A stretch of 47,260 nt of DNA. Source: an uncultured Clostridium sp. Its GTDB lineage: Bacteria; Bacillota; Clostridia; Lachnospirales; Lachnospiraceae. Shown here piece by piece: positions 17,413 through 25,730 of the stretch. The notes under the pieces were generated by a model. The model worked only from the letters and a program-made list of their open reading frames with translations, made no database searches and was not told the origin of the DNA. The stretch lies in assembly GCA_900547035.1 (NCBI GenBank), contig URFM01000023.1:1-47260 (forward strand), in the 5' to 3' direction. Positions within the stretch are counted from its first letter, which is position 1. Each line of letters starts with the position of its first letter. Made by a program: the position numbers and the translations under genes.

Positions 17413-18516
17413 TTAACCTCTTCCAAACAGCTGGTTTAACGCTTCTTCCTTCAGGCTGGAGCCGATGACGCACACCTTGCCGGTGTAATCCGGCCTGCCG
17501 TCACGGATTTCATACTGTCCGGGCACCAAATCAAAATACAGCCACTCTCCGGGATTCTCCGTAGGAAGCATTCCCTTTGCCCGCAGTACCTGGCCAAAGT
17601 CCTCAGACTGAGACATCTGCTTTAAGACCTCTTCCAGACTCTCCTTCGTCACCGGCACGATCGTCTCCATGCCCCAGCTGGTAAACACCTCGTCGGCATG
17701 GTGGTGGTGATGATGGCCCTCATGGTCATGACCGCAGCACTCCTCATGGTCATGGTGATGATGGTCATGGCCCACTTCATGGTCGTGATGATGCTCATGG
17801 TCCTCCTCATGGCCGTGATGATGGTCGTGGCCGCAGCACTCATCGTGGTCATGGTCATGGTGATGATGATCATGCTCGTGGCTGCGCCTTACCTCTTCCA
17901 GCATGTCGTCCAGCATAGTATCCTTCTTTTCAATGATATCCAGCAGCTGACTTCCTTCCAGCTGGTCAATGGGGGTGGTAATAATAGCCGCCCTGGGATT
18001 CTTCTCCCGAATCAGATCCACATCTCTTAAAACCTTGTCGGGATCCACAATATCCGTCCGGCTCAGAACAATTGTCCCCGCATTTTCAATCTGATTGTTG
18101 AAAAATTCGCCGAAATTCTTCATATACATCTTGCACTTGGCCGCATCCACAATGGTCACCGCGCTGTTTAACTCCACGTCCATATCCGCAGACACATCGA
18201 CCACCGCCTTCATCACATCGGACAGCTTGCCTACACCGGAGGGCTCGATCATAATTCGGTCCGGGGCGTACTTGGTCAGAACCTCCGCCAGGCTCTTTCC
18301 AAAATCCCCCACCAACGAACAGCAGATACAGCCGGAATTCATCTCACGGATCTCAATCCCCGAATCCTTTAAAAAACCGCCGTCTATGCCAATCTCGCCG
18401 AACTCGTTCTCAATCAGCACCACCTGTTCGCCTTTGATCGCCTCCTCCAGAAGCTTTTTGATAAAGGTGGTCTTGCCAGCGCCCAAAAAGCCGGAGATAA
18501 TATCAATTTTTGTCAT
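17413..18516 (-). CDS. COG0523/CobW GTPase with a His-rich metal-binding segment
   Basis: A 367-residue G3E-family GTPase of the zinc-chaperone type (ZagA/YciC/ZNG1 relatives). The P-loop is GFLGAGKTT (residues 9-17), the conserved metal motif GCICC gives Cys63, 65 and 66, and SRTD (152-155) stands where NKxD is usual. Residues 213-273 hold 32 histidines in 61 positions plus two ECCGHD units (about 226-231 and 259-264), making a large metal-buffering insert before the CobW C-terminal domain. Its neighbours are a zinc ABC importer upstream and a second CobW-like gene downstream, which fits delivery of zinc to client proteins. Confidence 0.88.
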   Translation of the reverse strand: MTKIDIISGFLGAGKTTFIKKLLEEAIKGEQVVLIENEFGEIGIDGGFLKDSGIEIREMNSGCICCSLVGDFGKSLAEVLTKYAPDRIMIEPSGVGKLSDVMKAVVDVSADMDVELNSAVTIVDAAKCKMYMKNFGEFFNNQIENAGTIVLSRTDIVDPDKVLRDVDLIREKNPRAAIITTPIDQLEGSQLLDIIEKKDTMLDDMLEEVRRSHEHDHHHHDHDHDECCGHDHHHGHEEDHEHHHDHEVGHDHHHHDHEECCGHDHEGHHHHHHADEVFTSWGMETIVPVTKESLEEVLKQMSQSEDFGQVLRAKGMLPTENPGEWLYFDLVPGQYEIRDGRPDYTGKVCVIGSSLKEEALNQLFGRG

Positions 18517-18570
18517 AATGTTTCATCCTTCTTTCTCAAAAAACAAGCTCTTTTTTAAGCTAAATATCAT

Positions 18571-18655
18571 TGCTTAGGACGGCTCATACCCGAGGGACAC
18601 TCTGTCCGATGTGAAAACGAGGGCAAAAACAGGCGTTTTCCCGCCGTCCTGAGCT
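18571..18655. repeat. Dispersed inverted-repeat element, long-loop copy
   Basis: Arms TGCTTAGGACGGC (18571-18583) and GCCGTCCTGAGCT (18643-18655) pair with few mismatches around a 59-base loop. On the minus strand the right arm continues as GACGGCGGGAAAA, the same text as the copy before rbsC-like DNA. The remaining 18656-18877 holds no gene I can support, so the whole 18517-18877 gap is this repeat plus unassigned sequence. Confidence 0.6.
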
Positions 18656-18877
18656 ATTTCATTTGAATATTGTGGCACAAAGAATCCTTAAAGTCAAGAC
18701 GTTTCCTCCTCCCCCTGCCGCTTCTTCCTCCGGCGGTTTCCACGCAGCCGCCTTTCCCGCTGGAGCGCATCGAGGAAATGACGGCCCTCATAGGCGGAGA
18801 CGGTCAACTATATCCAGCCAGCAAAGCAGACCGTGCATAATCCGTGCTGCCCGGCAGACGGATTCAGCGCAAAAGCT

Positions 18878-19693
18878 TTACCGCCTTACCACCGCCCGGT
18901 AAGCCCCGAACAGCAGAAAGGCTGCCAGATTCACCACTACCACGCTGGCTCCCGCAGGGGTGGAGAGTTGGTAGGAGGCGGTCATCCCTAAAAAGAAGCA
19001 CACCGCTGACAGGGCGCCGGAGCAGAGTACCACCCCCCGGAAGCTCTTAAATACCTGCATGGATGTAAGGGCCGGGAAAATCACCAGACTGGAAATCAGC
19101 ATGGCCCCCATCATCCGCATTCCCAGAACAATGGTTACCGCAGTGAGAACGGCGATCACCACGTTGTAGCGGTCCACCTTCACTCCTGTGGCCTTGGCGA
19201 AGTTCTCGTCAAAGGTCACTGCGAACAGCTTATGGTAGCAGGCTACAAAGAGAATCAGCACAGACGCCGACAGCACCACGCTTAAAATCACATCCTCCCG
19301 GCTCATAGCCAGGATGCTCCCGAACATATAGCTGCTCACATCCGTGGTCATGCCCGTGGTCATGGAAGTGATGATAATTCCGATGGCCAGGGCGCTGGCG
19401 GAAATCATGGCGATGGCCGCATCACTTTTCACCCTGGCGTTCTCCGTAATCCGCAGCAGGAAGAATGCCGCTACCACCACTACAGGAATCGAAACCTTTA
19501 GCGGGGACCATCCCATGGCAAGTGCCACCGACAGAGCGCCGAAGGATACATGGGAAAGTCCGTCCCCAATCATGGAATATCTTCGCAGGACCAGGCTGAC
19601 CCCCAACAGGGAGGCGCACAGGGACACTAAAAGCCCTCCCGCCAGGGCCCTGACCAGAAACGGGTAACTAAGCATCTCAGCAATCACGCTCAT
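18878..19693 (-). CDS. znuB: Zinc/manganese ABC transporter permease (ZnuB-like)
   Basis: A 271-residue polytopic membrane protein of the ABC-3 permease family, with about eight hydrophobic segments. The block RRYSMIGDGLSHVSFG (about residues 34-49) is diagnostic for ZnuB/MntB/TroC permeases. The start at 19693 follows GGAAGGAGGAGAGAAC and gives MSVIAEML; the frame is open further upstream inside znuC without a better site. Its first 17 bases overlap znuC. Together with ZnuC and the His-rich lipoprotein ZnuA it forms a complete importer. Zinc is favoured over manganese by ZnuA's His loop and the neighbouring COG0523 gene. Confidence 0.9.
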   Translation of the reverse strand: MSVIAEMLSYPFLVRALAGGLLVSLCASLLGVSLVLRRYSMIGDGLSHVSFGALSVALAMGWSPLKVSIPVVVVAAFFLLRITENARVKSDAAIAMISASALAIGIIITSMTTGMTTDVSSYMFGSILAMSREDVILSVVLSASVLILFVACYHKLFAVTFDENFAKATGVKVDRYNVVIAVLTAVTIVLGMRMMGAMLISSLVIFPALTSMQVFKSFRGVVLCSGALSAVCFFLGMTASYQLSTPAGASVVVVNLAAFLLFGAYRAVVRR

Positions 19694-20492
19694 GTTCTCT
19701 CCTCCTTCCCCTGGCGTTTTCCAGCAGACCACGGTCCGCCTGAAGATGGACCGCATGGCAGCCGGCTGTGGGCTTGCACCGGCCCTGTTCCTTTTCATGG
19801 AAGAAATGCCCGGCGGCCTGACTGTTCATATAGTCGTGAGCCGGTCCGTAGAAAAGCACCTGCTTCTGAAGGTGGAGAATCTTGTTGGCCTCCTCCACCG
19901 CGTTTCTCAAATCATGGGACACCATAAGGATGGCCACATGGTCCTCACGGTTCAGCCTGCGCAGCATCTGGTAAAAGTCCTGAATCGCCATGGGGTCCAG
20001 CCCCGTAATGGGCTCGTCCAGAATCAGAAGGCTGCTGGTGGCGCACAGGGCCCTGGCAATAAGCACTCTCTGCTGCTGCCCCCCGGAAAGCTCCCGATAG
20101 CAGTGATTTTTCAGGGGCGTAATGCCCAGCTTCTCCATATTTTCCGCTGCCAGCTTCTTCTGCTCCCGTGAGTAAAACGGCAGCCTGCCTATGCGGCCAA
20201 GGCAGCCGCTTAAAACCACCTCCCACACCGTTGCGGGAAAATCCTTCTGGGCCGCGGTCTGTTGAGGCAGATAGCCGATGCCTCCCTTTTTCAGCTCCTC
20301 CGACAGCCGGATGCTGCCGGCCGTAGGTTTCAGCAGTCCCAGCAGTCCCTTAATTAAGGTGCTTTTTCCCGAGCCGTTTTCTCCCACAATGCAGATATAA
20401 TCTCCGGTGTCCACTTCCAGATTCACATCCACCACCGCATCCTGATTGTCATATCCAAAATCTACATGTATGCACTTAATTAATGGCGTCAT
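19677..20492 (-). CDS. znuC: Zinc/manganese ABC transporter ATPase (ZnuC-like)
   Basis: A 271-residue ABC ATPase energising metal import. Motifs are Walker A GENGSGKST, Q-loop GYLPQQT, signature LSGGQQQRVLIARAL, Walker B LLILDEP and the switch His in SHD. The start at 20492 has GAGAGGGAACAGAGC before it and gives MTPLIKCIHVDFGY. The C-terminal tail is Cys/His/Arg-rich (RCKPTAGCHAVH) and overlaps the start of znuB. It lies 41 bases after znuA. Confidence 0.92.
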   Translation of the reverse strand: MTPLIKCIHVDFGYDNQDAVVDVNLEVDTGDYICIVGENGSGKSTLIKGLLGLLKPTAGSIRLSEELKKGGIGYLPQQTAAQKDFPATVWEVVLSGCLGRIGRLPFYSREQKKLAAENMEKLGITPLKNHCYRELSGGQQQRVLIARALCATSSLLILDEPITGLDPMAIQDFYQMLRRLNREDHVAILMVSHDLRNAVEEANKILHLQKQVLFYGPAHDYMNSQAAGHFFHEKEQGRCKPTAGCHAVHLQADRGLLENARGRRREHERDC

Positions 20493-20533
20493 GCTCTGTT
20501 CCCTCTCATTTCCTTTGGTCCCGCCCACAGTTT

Positions 20534-21565
20534 CTATTCATCCAGCCCCCGCCTCAAATTCTCCACATTCTGCCGCATCAGCTGCAGATAGGTGATTCCC
20601 TGGTCAAATTCCTGTCTGGTCACATTATGACAGGAGTGAAGCAGAAGCTGGCCTGCCCCCGTTTCCTCGCTGATTACCCGGGCGGTGCTGTGGCTGGAAA
20701 GTTCCAGATAGTACACCGCCGGAATCCGTTCTTCCCTCACCTTGTCAATCAGATAGGCGATCGTCCTGGCGCTGGGTTCCGTGTCTGTACTGCAGCCGGA
20801 AAAAGCGGCCCGGTAGGACCAGCCGTAAGTGTCCGCCAAATACCGGAACGGGAATTTATCCGCCACAATAAAGAGGTTTCGCTTCTCGTCCCGGGCTACC
20901 TGGCGGAAGGCCTCGTCCAGACCGCTCAGCTCCTTTAAGTAGCCGCCGGCCCTCTGCCGGTAATAATCCCCGTTGGCCTCATCCTCCTCTGCAAGGGTAT
21001 CCCGGATGATTTCCACAATATGCATGGCATTTACCGGGGAGGTCCAGATATGCTCATCGTACTCAATCTCCACCTGATGGCCGTCCTCATCCTCCGGATG
21101 GGAATGGTCGTGAGAATGGCCTTCGTCTCCATCCTCCATCCCCTCAACCAGCTCCTCCTCCAGAACATCCACATAATCCATCATCGTAAGGACCTTCATA
21201 CCGGAGGTATCGGTAGCTTCCAGCACCTGGGAAAGCCAGTGCTCCATGGCCCCCCCATTGCTGATCAGAAGGTCAGCCTCCTGAATGGTAATCATATCCG
21301 CGGGAGTAGGCTCAAAGGAATGGCTGTCCATTCCAGCCGGTACCACCAGAGTCAGTTTCACCCGGTCTCCGGCCACCTGGCGCACAAAATCATAATAAGG
21401 GAAAATAGTGGTGACCACATTCAAACGTCCGTCCATCTCCACCTTTTCCCGGGCCGCGCCGCAGCCGGACAGTCCCCAAAAAAGAAACAAGAGGGCCGCA
21501 AGCAATACCGGCCCCCTGACGGCCTTTCCGAAAGCCGTCTTACTTTCCATCTTCTTCAATCCCAT
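20534..21565 (-). CDS. znuA: Zinc-binding lipoprotein of an ABC importer (ZnuA-like)
   Basis: A 343-residue cluster A-I solute-binding lipoprotein. The signal peptide ends in lipobox LSGC with Cys35. The metal-binding fold shows FPYYDF, PAGMDSHSFEPTP with His82, and later conserved His and Glu residues. A His/Asp/Glu loop at about 147-172 (GHSHDHSHPEDEDGH) is characteristic of zinc rather than manganese binders. The gene overlaps the 3' end of the upstream HAD phosphatase gene by 26 bases, so it is read in the same transcript. GAAGGACG precedes the start. Confidence 0.93.
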   Translation of the reverse strand: MGLKKMESKTAFGKAVRGPVLLAALLFLFWGLSGCGAAREKVEMDGRLNVVTTIFPYYDFVRQVAGDRVKLTLVVPAGMDSHSFEPTPADMITIQEADLLISNGGAMEHWLSQVLEATDTSGMKVLTMMDYVDVLEEELVEGMEDGDEGHSHDHSHPEDEDGHQVEIEYDEHIWTSPVNAMHIVEIIRDTLAEEDEANGDYYRQRAGGYLKELSGLDEAFRQVARDEKRNLFIVADKFPFRYLADTYGWSYRAAFSGCSTDTEPSARTIAYLIDKVREERIPAVYYLELSSHSTARVISEETGAGQLLLHSCHNVTRQEFDQGITYLQLMRQNVENLRRGLDE

Positions 21566-22229
21566 TCACGTCCTTCACAATCTGAACCACATCCCCGGGA
21601 TGGTCTGCGATATAGGCCGGCGAAAAAGCCTCTAATTCCTCCCGGTCGCGGAATCCCCAGGTCACTCCAACGGTCACTGCCCCGGCGTTGATTCCGGTCT
21701 TCATATCCGTATTGGTATCCCCCAGATACAGGCACTCCTCCATCTTAACCCCCAGTTCCCTGGCACAGGCCCATACGCCCTCCGGCGCGGGCTTTTTGGG
21801 GATTCCCTCGTTCTCCCGCTCGCCGCTGGCCCAGTCAAAATATCCTTCGCCGAATATTCCGTTGATATTGTCCATGGCTCTGGCATGAGGCTTGTTGGAC
21901 AGCACCGCAATTTTAACCCCGTGGCTCTTTAAAAATCCCAGCAGCTGCCGGATCCCCTCGTAGGGTTCTACCCGGTACAGGCAGCAGTCTTTGAAAAAAG
22001 TGGAGTATTTCACCAGAGATTCCTCATAAAATCTCAGATTCTCATCTCCCTGCGCCTTCAGGGCCCGTTCCATCAGTTTTTTATAGCCATCGCCGACATA
22101 CCGCTTGGTATCCTCTACCGAAATCGGTTCCAGGCCAAAAGATTCCAGCGTCTGATTTACCGATTTTTGTATCGCGTAAATAGAATTTACCAAGGTTCCG
22201 TCCAGATCAAAAATACAGCACCGAACCAT
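21540..22229 (-). CDS. HAD-superfamily phosphatase, phosphoglycolate phosphatase-like
   Basis: A 229-residue haloacid-dehalogenase hydrolase of the Gph/PGP subfamily. Motif I is DLDGT (catalytic Asp8 and Asp10), motif II lies in AVLSNKP, and motif IV is YLGDTNTDM. A helical cap domain sits between motifs I and II. The start at 22229 is chosen because AAAGGA lies nine bases before it, while the ATG three codons earlier abuts that site. It is the first gene of the operon with znuA, znuC and znuB. The true substrate is unknown; members of this group dephosphorylate many small molecules. Confidence 0.88.
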   Translation of the reverse strand: MVRCCIFDLDGTLVNSIYAIQKSVNQTLESFGLEPISVEDTKRYVGDGYKKLMERALKAQGDENLRFYEESLVKYSTFFKDCCLYRVEPYEGIRQLLGFLKSHGVKIAVLSNKPHARAMDNINGIFGEGYFDWASGERENEGIPKKPAPEGVWACARELGVKMEECLYLGDTNTDMKTGINAGAVTVGVTWGFRDREELEAFSPAYIADHPGDVVQIVKDVNGIEEDGK

Positions 22230-22280
22230 ATATTTCATTCCTTTCCGTCTTCCAATCTCATTCTTTCATCGTTCGGGCTG

Positions 22281-22308
22281 ATTATAGCATATCCCGGCAA
22301 TTTTGCAA
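22281..22308 (-). promoter_or_regulatory. Promoter of the HAD-znuACB operon
   Basis: The minus strand shows TTGCAA (22303-22308), a 16-base spacer and a perfect TATAAT (22281-22286). No Zur- or AdcR-like palindrome was recognised around it. Confidence 0.65.
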
Positions 22309-22316
22309 ACTGTTTT

Positions 22317-23351
22317 TCACTGCACCTGGTCAATCCTGGCAATCAGCTCCTCATAACCCTTGGCATAATCCTTATATACCGTCTTGGCCATAGCTTCAAA
22401 CCGCCTCTGCTCCCGCTCGTTCAAAACCGTTACCTGGCACCCTGCTGCCTCCAGCTTTTTCCTGGACTCCTCCTCCCGCTCGTTCCACAGCTGACGCTCA
22501 TAAAGCGCGGATTGCCTGGCGCAGGAAAGAATAATAGCCTGGTCCTCAGCGGAGAGCTTTTTCCATGTTTCCCCCGAGGCCACCTGAATCTCCGGAATCC
22601 GGTTGTGGGCATCCAAGGTAATATAGGGCGCCATCTCGAAATGCCCCATGGTATCATAGGACGGCCAGTTATTCTCCGCGCCGTCAATCTGCCCGGTTTC
22701 CAGGGCTCCGTACACCTCGGAGTAATCCATCATCACCGGCTGAGCCCCCAGGGCTCGCACCATATCCTCCATCAGCCCTGACTGAGCTACCCGGATTTTT
22801 AAATCCCGCATATCCTCCAGGCATTCCACCTGCTTTCCGGAATTATAGAAATGTCTCGCCCCGGCGTCATACCAGGCAAGCCCCTTCAAATCATAGTCCT
22901 CAAAAGCCTCCATAAAGACCTCTCCTGTTTCCCCGTCCAGCACCTTCCACATATGATCTCCGTCCCGGTAAAGATAGGGCAGCTGAAGAACATTGAGCAC
23001 CGGAATCTCGTCTCCCAAGCTCATTACTGACAATCTTGCAAAATCAATTCCGCCAAAACGCAGCTGTTTTAATACCTCTGTCTCGGAGCCCAGAGCCCCT
23101 TCCGCATAAATTTTGATATGAATTCTCCCTCTGGTCTCCTCCTGAACCATCTGGGCAAAGCGAACAGCCGCCTGGGTGGTCGGGTAATCCCGGGGCTGAT
23201 TTTCCGCATAGGTTAGAACAAATTCCGGATTCTGCTCCCGGACAGCAGAAAAAGCGGACCGTTCCCGACAAGCGCCCGCCAGACAAGCAATTCCAGCCGC
23301 AGCGGCTACCGCCAGGCACAGAATCCATAGTTTTTTCGTTCTTTTTTTCAT
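22317..23351 (-). CDS. TRAP-type (DctP-like) solute-binding protein, orphan
   Basis: A 344-residue DctP-family extracytoplasmic binding protein. A signal peptide with two possible lipidation cysteines (GIAC, then LAGAC, about residues 20-30) precedes the fold. Typical text includes LTYAENQPRDYPTTQAA, YAEGALGSETEVLKQL, LPYLY, the arginine block LKIRVAQSGLMEDMVRALGA with the carboxylate-binding Arg, and GALETGQIDGAENNW. No DctQ or DctM permease gene is nearby. It is the last gene after a sugar ABC transporter, so it may serve as a signal-binding partner rather than a transporter component. Its ligand is unknown. Confidence 0.88.
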   Translation of the reverse strand: MKKRTKKLWILCLAVAAAAGIACLAGACRERSAFSAVREQNPEFVLTYAENQPRDYPTTQAAVRFAQMVQEETRGRIHIKIYAEGALGSETEVLKQLRFGGIDFARLSVMSLGDEIPVLNVLQLPYLYRDGDHMWKVLDGETGEVFMEAFEDYDLKGLAWYDAGARHFYNSGKQVECLEDMRDLKIRVAQSGLMEDMVRALGAQPVMMDYSEVYGALETGQIDGAENNWPSYDTMGHFEMAPYITLDAHNRIPEIQVASGETWKKLSAEDQAIILSCARQSALYERQLWNEREEESRKKLEAAGCQVTVLNEREQRRFEAMAKTVYKDYAKGYEELIARIDQVQ

Positions 23352-23412
23352 AAATACTTCTCCGTCCCCTCTGCCTCTGCGGCAGAATAAAAATCCCAGG
23401 CGAATCTCTAAA

Positions 23413-23440
23413 ACGCCTCCTCCCCAAAGGGAGGAAGCGT
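23413..23440 (-). terminator. Stem-loop between the two binding-protein genes
   Basis: Arms ACGCCTCCTCCC (23413-23424) and GGGAGGAAGCGT (23429-23440) pair with one mismatch around a 4-base loop. On the minus strand GTTTTAG follows, a weak U-run. It probably reduces transcription into the DctP-like gene or stabilises the upstream mRNA end. Confidence 0.6.
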
Positions 23441-23467
23441 ATGCTAAAAGGGAACCAGTCTATCCTC

Positions 23468-24571
23468 TTATACACCTGGATTGATGATGCTCTGAATCTC
23501 TTCATCATCTACATTAGTACTATCCACTAAAATAACGCCGGTGTCAATGGTTTTTTCTTCAACCGTTCCGCCGCCTGCCAGTTCCAGAGCAGTCTTAACA
23601 CCATCATAACCCATGTAATACTGACGCTGAACCACAGAAGCAACATCGAAGTTTCCGCTGCGGATCATGGTCTCGATTTCTGCGGAGAAGTCAAATCCAA
23701 CCATGGTGATGTCCGTACGGTTGGTCTCCGTCAGTCCGGTAACGAAACCTACGGTAGAACCGTTGTTGGGGCCAAATACGCCCTTTAAGTTGGGGTAGGT
23801 GGTAATGAAGTCCTGGCAGAATCCTACCGCCTTGCTGATATCTCCGTCATTTACCTTGATATCGTCGTTTAATACAACCCATTTCTCAGGAGCGTTCGCC
23901 TCCCAGTACTCGTTGAATCCTTTTACACGGTCATTGATGGTCTGGGAACCGGTGGAGCCTACCTGAATAGCGATCTGAGCCTCTTCATCCTCGGAAATTC
24001 CCTTCTCCTTTAAGCGGCGCAGCATTTCCTCGGCAGCGGTCTTTCCAGCCGCAACGTTGTCGGTCAGAAGAGCGGCGCTGTAGTTGTCGCTCTTGATTAC
24101 GGTGTCAACCAGAACAACGGGAGTTCCGGAATTATAGGCCTCCGTAATCGGCGCATCCAGGGATACGCTGTCCAGAGGAGCGATTACAATTCCGTCTGCC
24201 TGGGCGGATACGGCGTTCTGCAGCAGGGTCAGCTGTCCCTCAATGTCAGACTCCAGAGCGGTTCCAACTACAACTACGTTGCAGCCCAAATCCTCGCCGG
24301 CCTTTTCGGCTCCGGCCTGAAGCACGCTCCAATACTGGTTGCCCAGTACTTTAACGATTACGTAGATAGTCTTGTCGCTGTTATCGGCAGAAGCAGTATC
24401 AGAAGCCGCCTCGGTATCCTCGGCGTCGGTATCGGCTGCCTTTTCACTGGAAGCCGCCTCGGTATCAGCTGCCGCTGCTGTAGTAGACTCGCTTGCGGAG
24501 CTTCCGCATCCGGCCAGCATGGAAGCTGCCATTGCTGCTGTTAATAATAATGTTACAAATCTCTTTCTCAT
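23468..24571 (-). CDS. Sugar ABC transporter substrate-binding lipoprotein (RbsB/MglB type)
   Basis: A 367-residue periplasmic-binding-protein type I lipoprotein. The signal peptide ends in LAGC with Cys22. A low-complexity Ala/Ser/Thr/Asp/Glu tether fills about residues 25-68, then the sugar-binding fold begins (KTIYVIVKVLGNQYW). Sequences such as QADGIVIAPLDSVSLDAPI and VFGPNNGSTVGFVTGL are typical of ribose/galactose-like binders. The sugar cannot be named from sequence. It lies downstream of the permease gene and a dispersed repeat element, in the order ATPase-permease-binding protein. Confidence 0.9.
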   Translation of the reverse strand: MRKRFVTLLLTAAMAASMLAGCGSSASESTTAAAADTEAASSEKAADTDAEDTEAASDTASADNSDKTIYVIVKVLGNQYWSVLQAGAEKAGEDLGCNVVVVGTALESDIEGQLTLLQNAVSAQADGIVIAPLDSVSLDAPITEAYNSGTPVVLVDTVIKSDNYSAALLTDNVAAGKTAAEEMLRRLKEKGISEDEEAQIAIQVGSTGSQTINDRVKGFNEYWEANAPEKWVVLNDDIKVNDGDISKAVGFCQDFITTYPNLKGVFGPNNGSTVGFVTGLTETNRTDITMVGFDFSAEIETMIRSGNFDVASVVQRQYYMGYDGVKTALELAGGGTVEEKTIDTGVILVDSTNVDDEEIQSIINPGV

Positions 24572-24600
24572 AGTCCTTGTATCCTCCTACTTGATTTTAT

Positions 24601-24657
24601 AATGATTCAGGACGGCGCTTCTTCTTGCCCTTATTTTCCCGCCGTCCCGAACGGTTA
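24601..24657. repeat. Dispersed inverted-repeat element within the ABC operon
   Basis: Arms AATGATTCAGGACGGCG (24601-24617) and CGCCGTCCCGAACGGTTA (24640-24657) pair with few mismatches around a 22-base loop. On the minus strand it begins four bases after the permease stop codon and reads TAACCGTTCGGGACGGCGG. Confidence 0.65.
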
Positions 24658-24661
24658 CGTT

Positions 24662-25711
24662 TTATTTCTTCTTCAATCCGAAAAATCTCTTGATGGAATC
24701 CAGGTTTCCGCCCTGCTTTGCCGTCTGGGAAGCAACCGCGATCAGAAGGATAAATCCTACCACCACCTGCTGCCAGAAAGAGTTAACGCCGTTTAAGTTC
24801 AGCCCGTTTCGGATCATGCCCATCATCAGCGCACCGATCACCGTATTCAGGATCGTTCCCTCGCCGCCCAGAATGGAGATTCCTCCCAGAACGGAGGCCG
24901 CGATTGCCTCCATCTCATAGCCGTTTCCGGCGGTAGGCTGGGCGCTGGAAAGACGGGACGCTACTAGAATTCCGCAGATTGCCGCTGACAAGCCGGAAAT
25001 ACAGTAAGCAAACATACGTGTTTTCACCGCGTTGATGCCGGAAAGCTTCGCCGCTTCCAGGTTGGAACCGCAGGCGTAGATCTGACGCCCGATTCTGGAC
25101 TTTGCCAGAACAATTCCTAGGATTACCGCGTACACCAGCGTAATGATTACGCTGTAGGGAAGTCCGCTTCCTCCGATTCTTCCGCCGCCAAGAATATAAA
25201 ACTGTTTCTGAACCGCCTCAGAGGGAATGTTGGTGGTGTAAAGAGGAGCGCCGTTTACCAGAACATTCGCCATACCTCTGTATACCCACTGGGTCGCCAG
25301 GGTAGCCACGAAGGGAACCACGCCCAGGATTTCAATAAAGAAACCGTTCATAATACCGGTCGCCACGCCCATAGCCAGACAAAGCACAATGGCAATGGGA
25401 AGGGGTACCCCCATAGTCAGAAGGCTTACCATGATAATGCCGGAAAGAGCCATGGATGCGCCGGCGGACAAATCGTTTCCTCCGCAGACCAGGCAGAAGC
25501 TCAATCCGCAGCCGATAATGGTGTATGTAACAATCTGCTGAAGCAGATTCTGAAGGTTTGCCGGTGCCAGGAATTTATCTCCGGAAATCACGGAAAACAG
25601 AATAAACAGGGCAACCAGAATTCCAAATGAAAAGATCGCTCTCCGGGTAGCGGCGTTCAGCTTGCTGATACCATTTGCTGCGCTCTCCCCGCTTTTATTT
25701 AATTTCGCCAT
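24662..25711 (-). CDS. Sugar ABC transporter permease (RbsC/MglC type)
   Basis: A 349-residue branched permease of the BPD_transp_2 family with about eight to ten membrane segments. Diagnostic text includes CGGNDLSAGASMALSG and the EAA-like loop GSNLEAAKLSGINAVKTRMFAYCISG, followed by EMEAIAASVLGGISILGGEGT. It lies 19 bases after the ATPase gene. It would form a homodimer with the duplicated ATPase. The substrate is probably a monosaccharide, judged by family only. Confidence 0.92.
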   Translation of the reverse strand: MAKLNKSGESAANGISKLNAATRRAIFSFGILVALFILFSVISGDKFLAPANLQNLLQQIVTYTIIGCGLSFCLVCGGNDLSAGASMALSGIIMVSLLTMGVPLPIAIVLCLAMGVATGIMNGFFIEILGVVPFVATLATQWVYRGMANVLVNGAPLYTTNIPSEAVQKQFYILGGGRIGGSGLPYSVIITLVYAVILGIVLAKSRIGRQIYACGSNLEAAKLSGINAVKTRMFAYCISGLSAAICGILVASRLSSAQPTAGNGYEMEAIAASVLGGISILGGEGTILNTVIGALMMGMIRNGLNLNGVNSFWQQVVVGFILLIAVASQTAKQGGNLDSIKRFFGLKKK

Positions 25712-25730
25712 TTCTCAATACTCCCTTTCT

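Noticed and set aside
17695..17880. Tandem DNA repeat or CRISPR-like array
   Set aside because: The repetition is explained by His and Asp codons in the metal-binding insert; there are no regular spacers.
18663..18902. Plus-strand and minus-strand short frames in the znuB-GTPase gap
   Set aside because: No ribosome site precedes them, none resembles a known family, and one runs into znuB. They are noted only as a possible gene remnant.
22230..22316. Zur or AdcR operator upstream of the HAD-znu operon
   Set aside because: No inverted repeat resembling either consensus could be found near the promoter, although zinc control remains likely.
22317..23351. A complete TRAP transporter
   Set aside because: Only the binding protein is present; neither DctQ- nor DctM-like membrane genes occur in the window.
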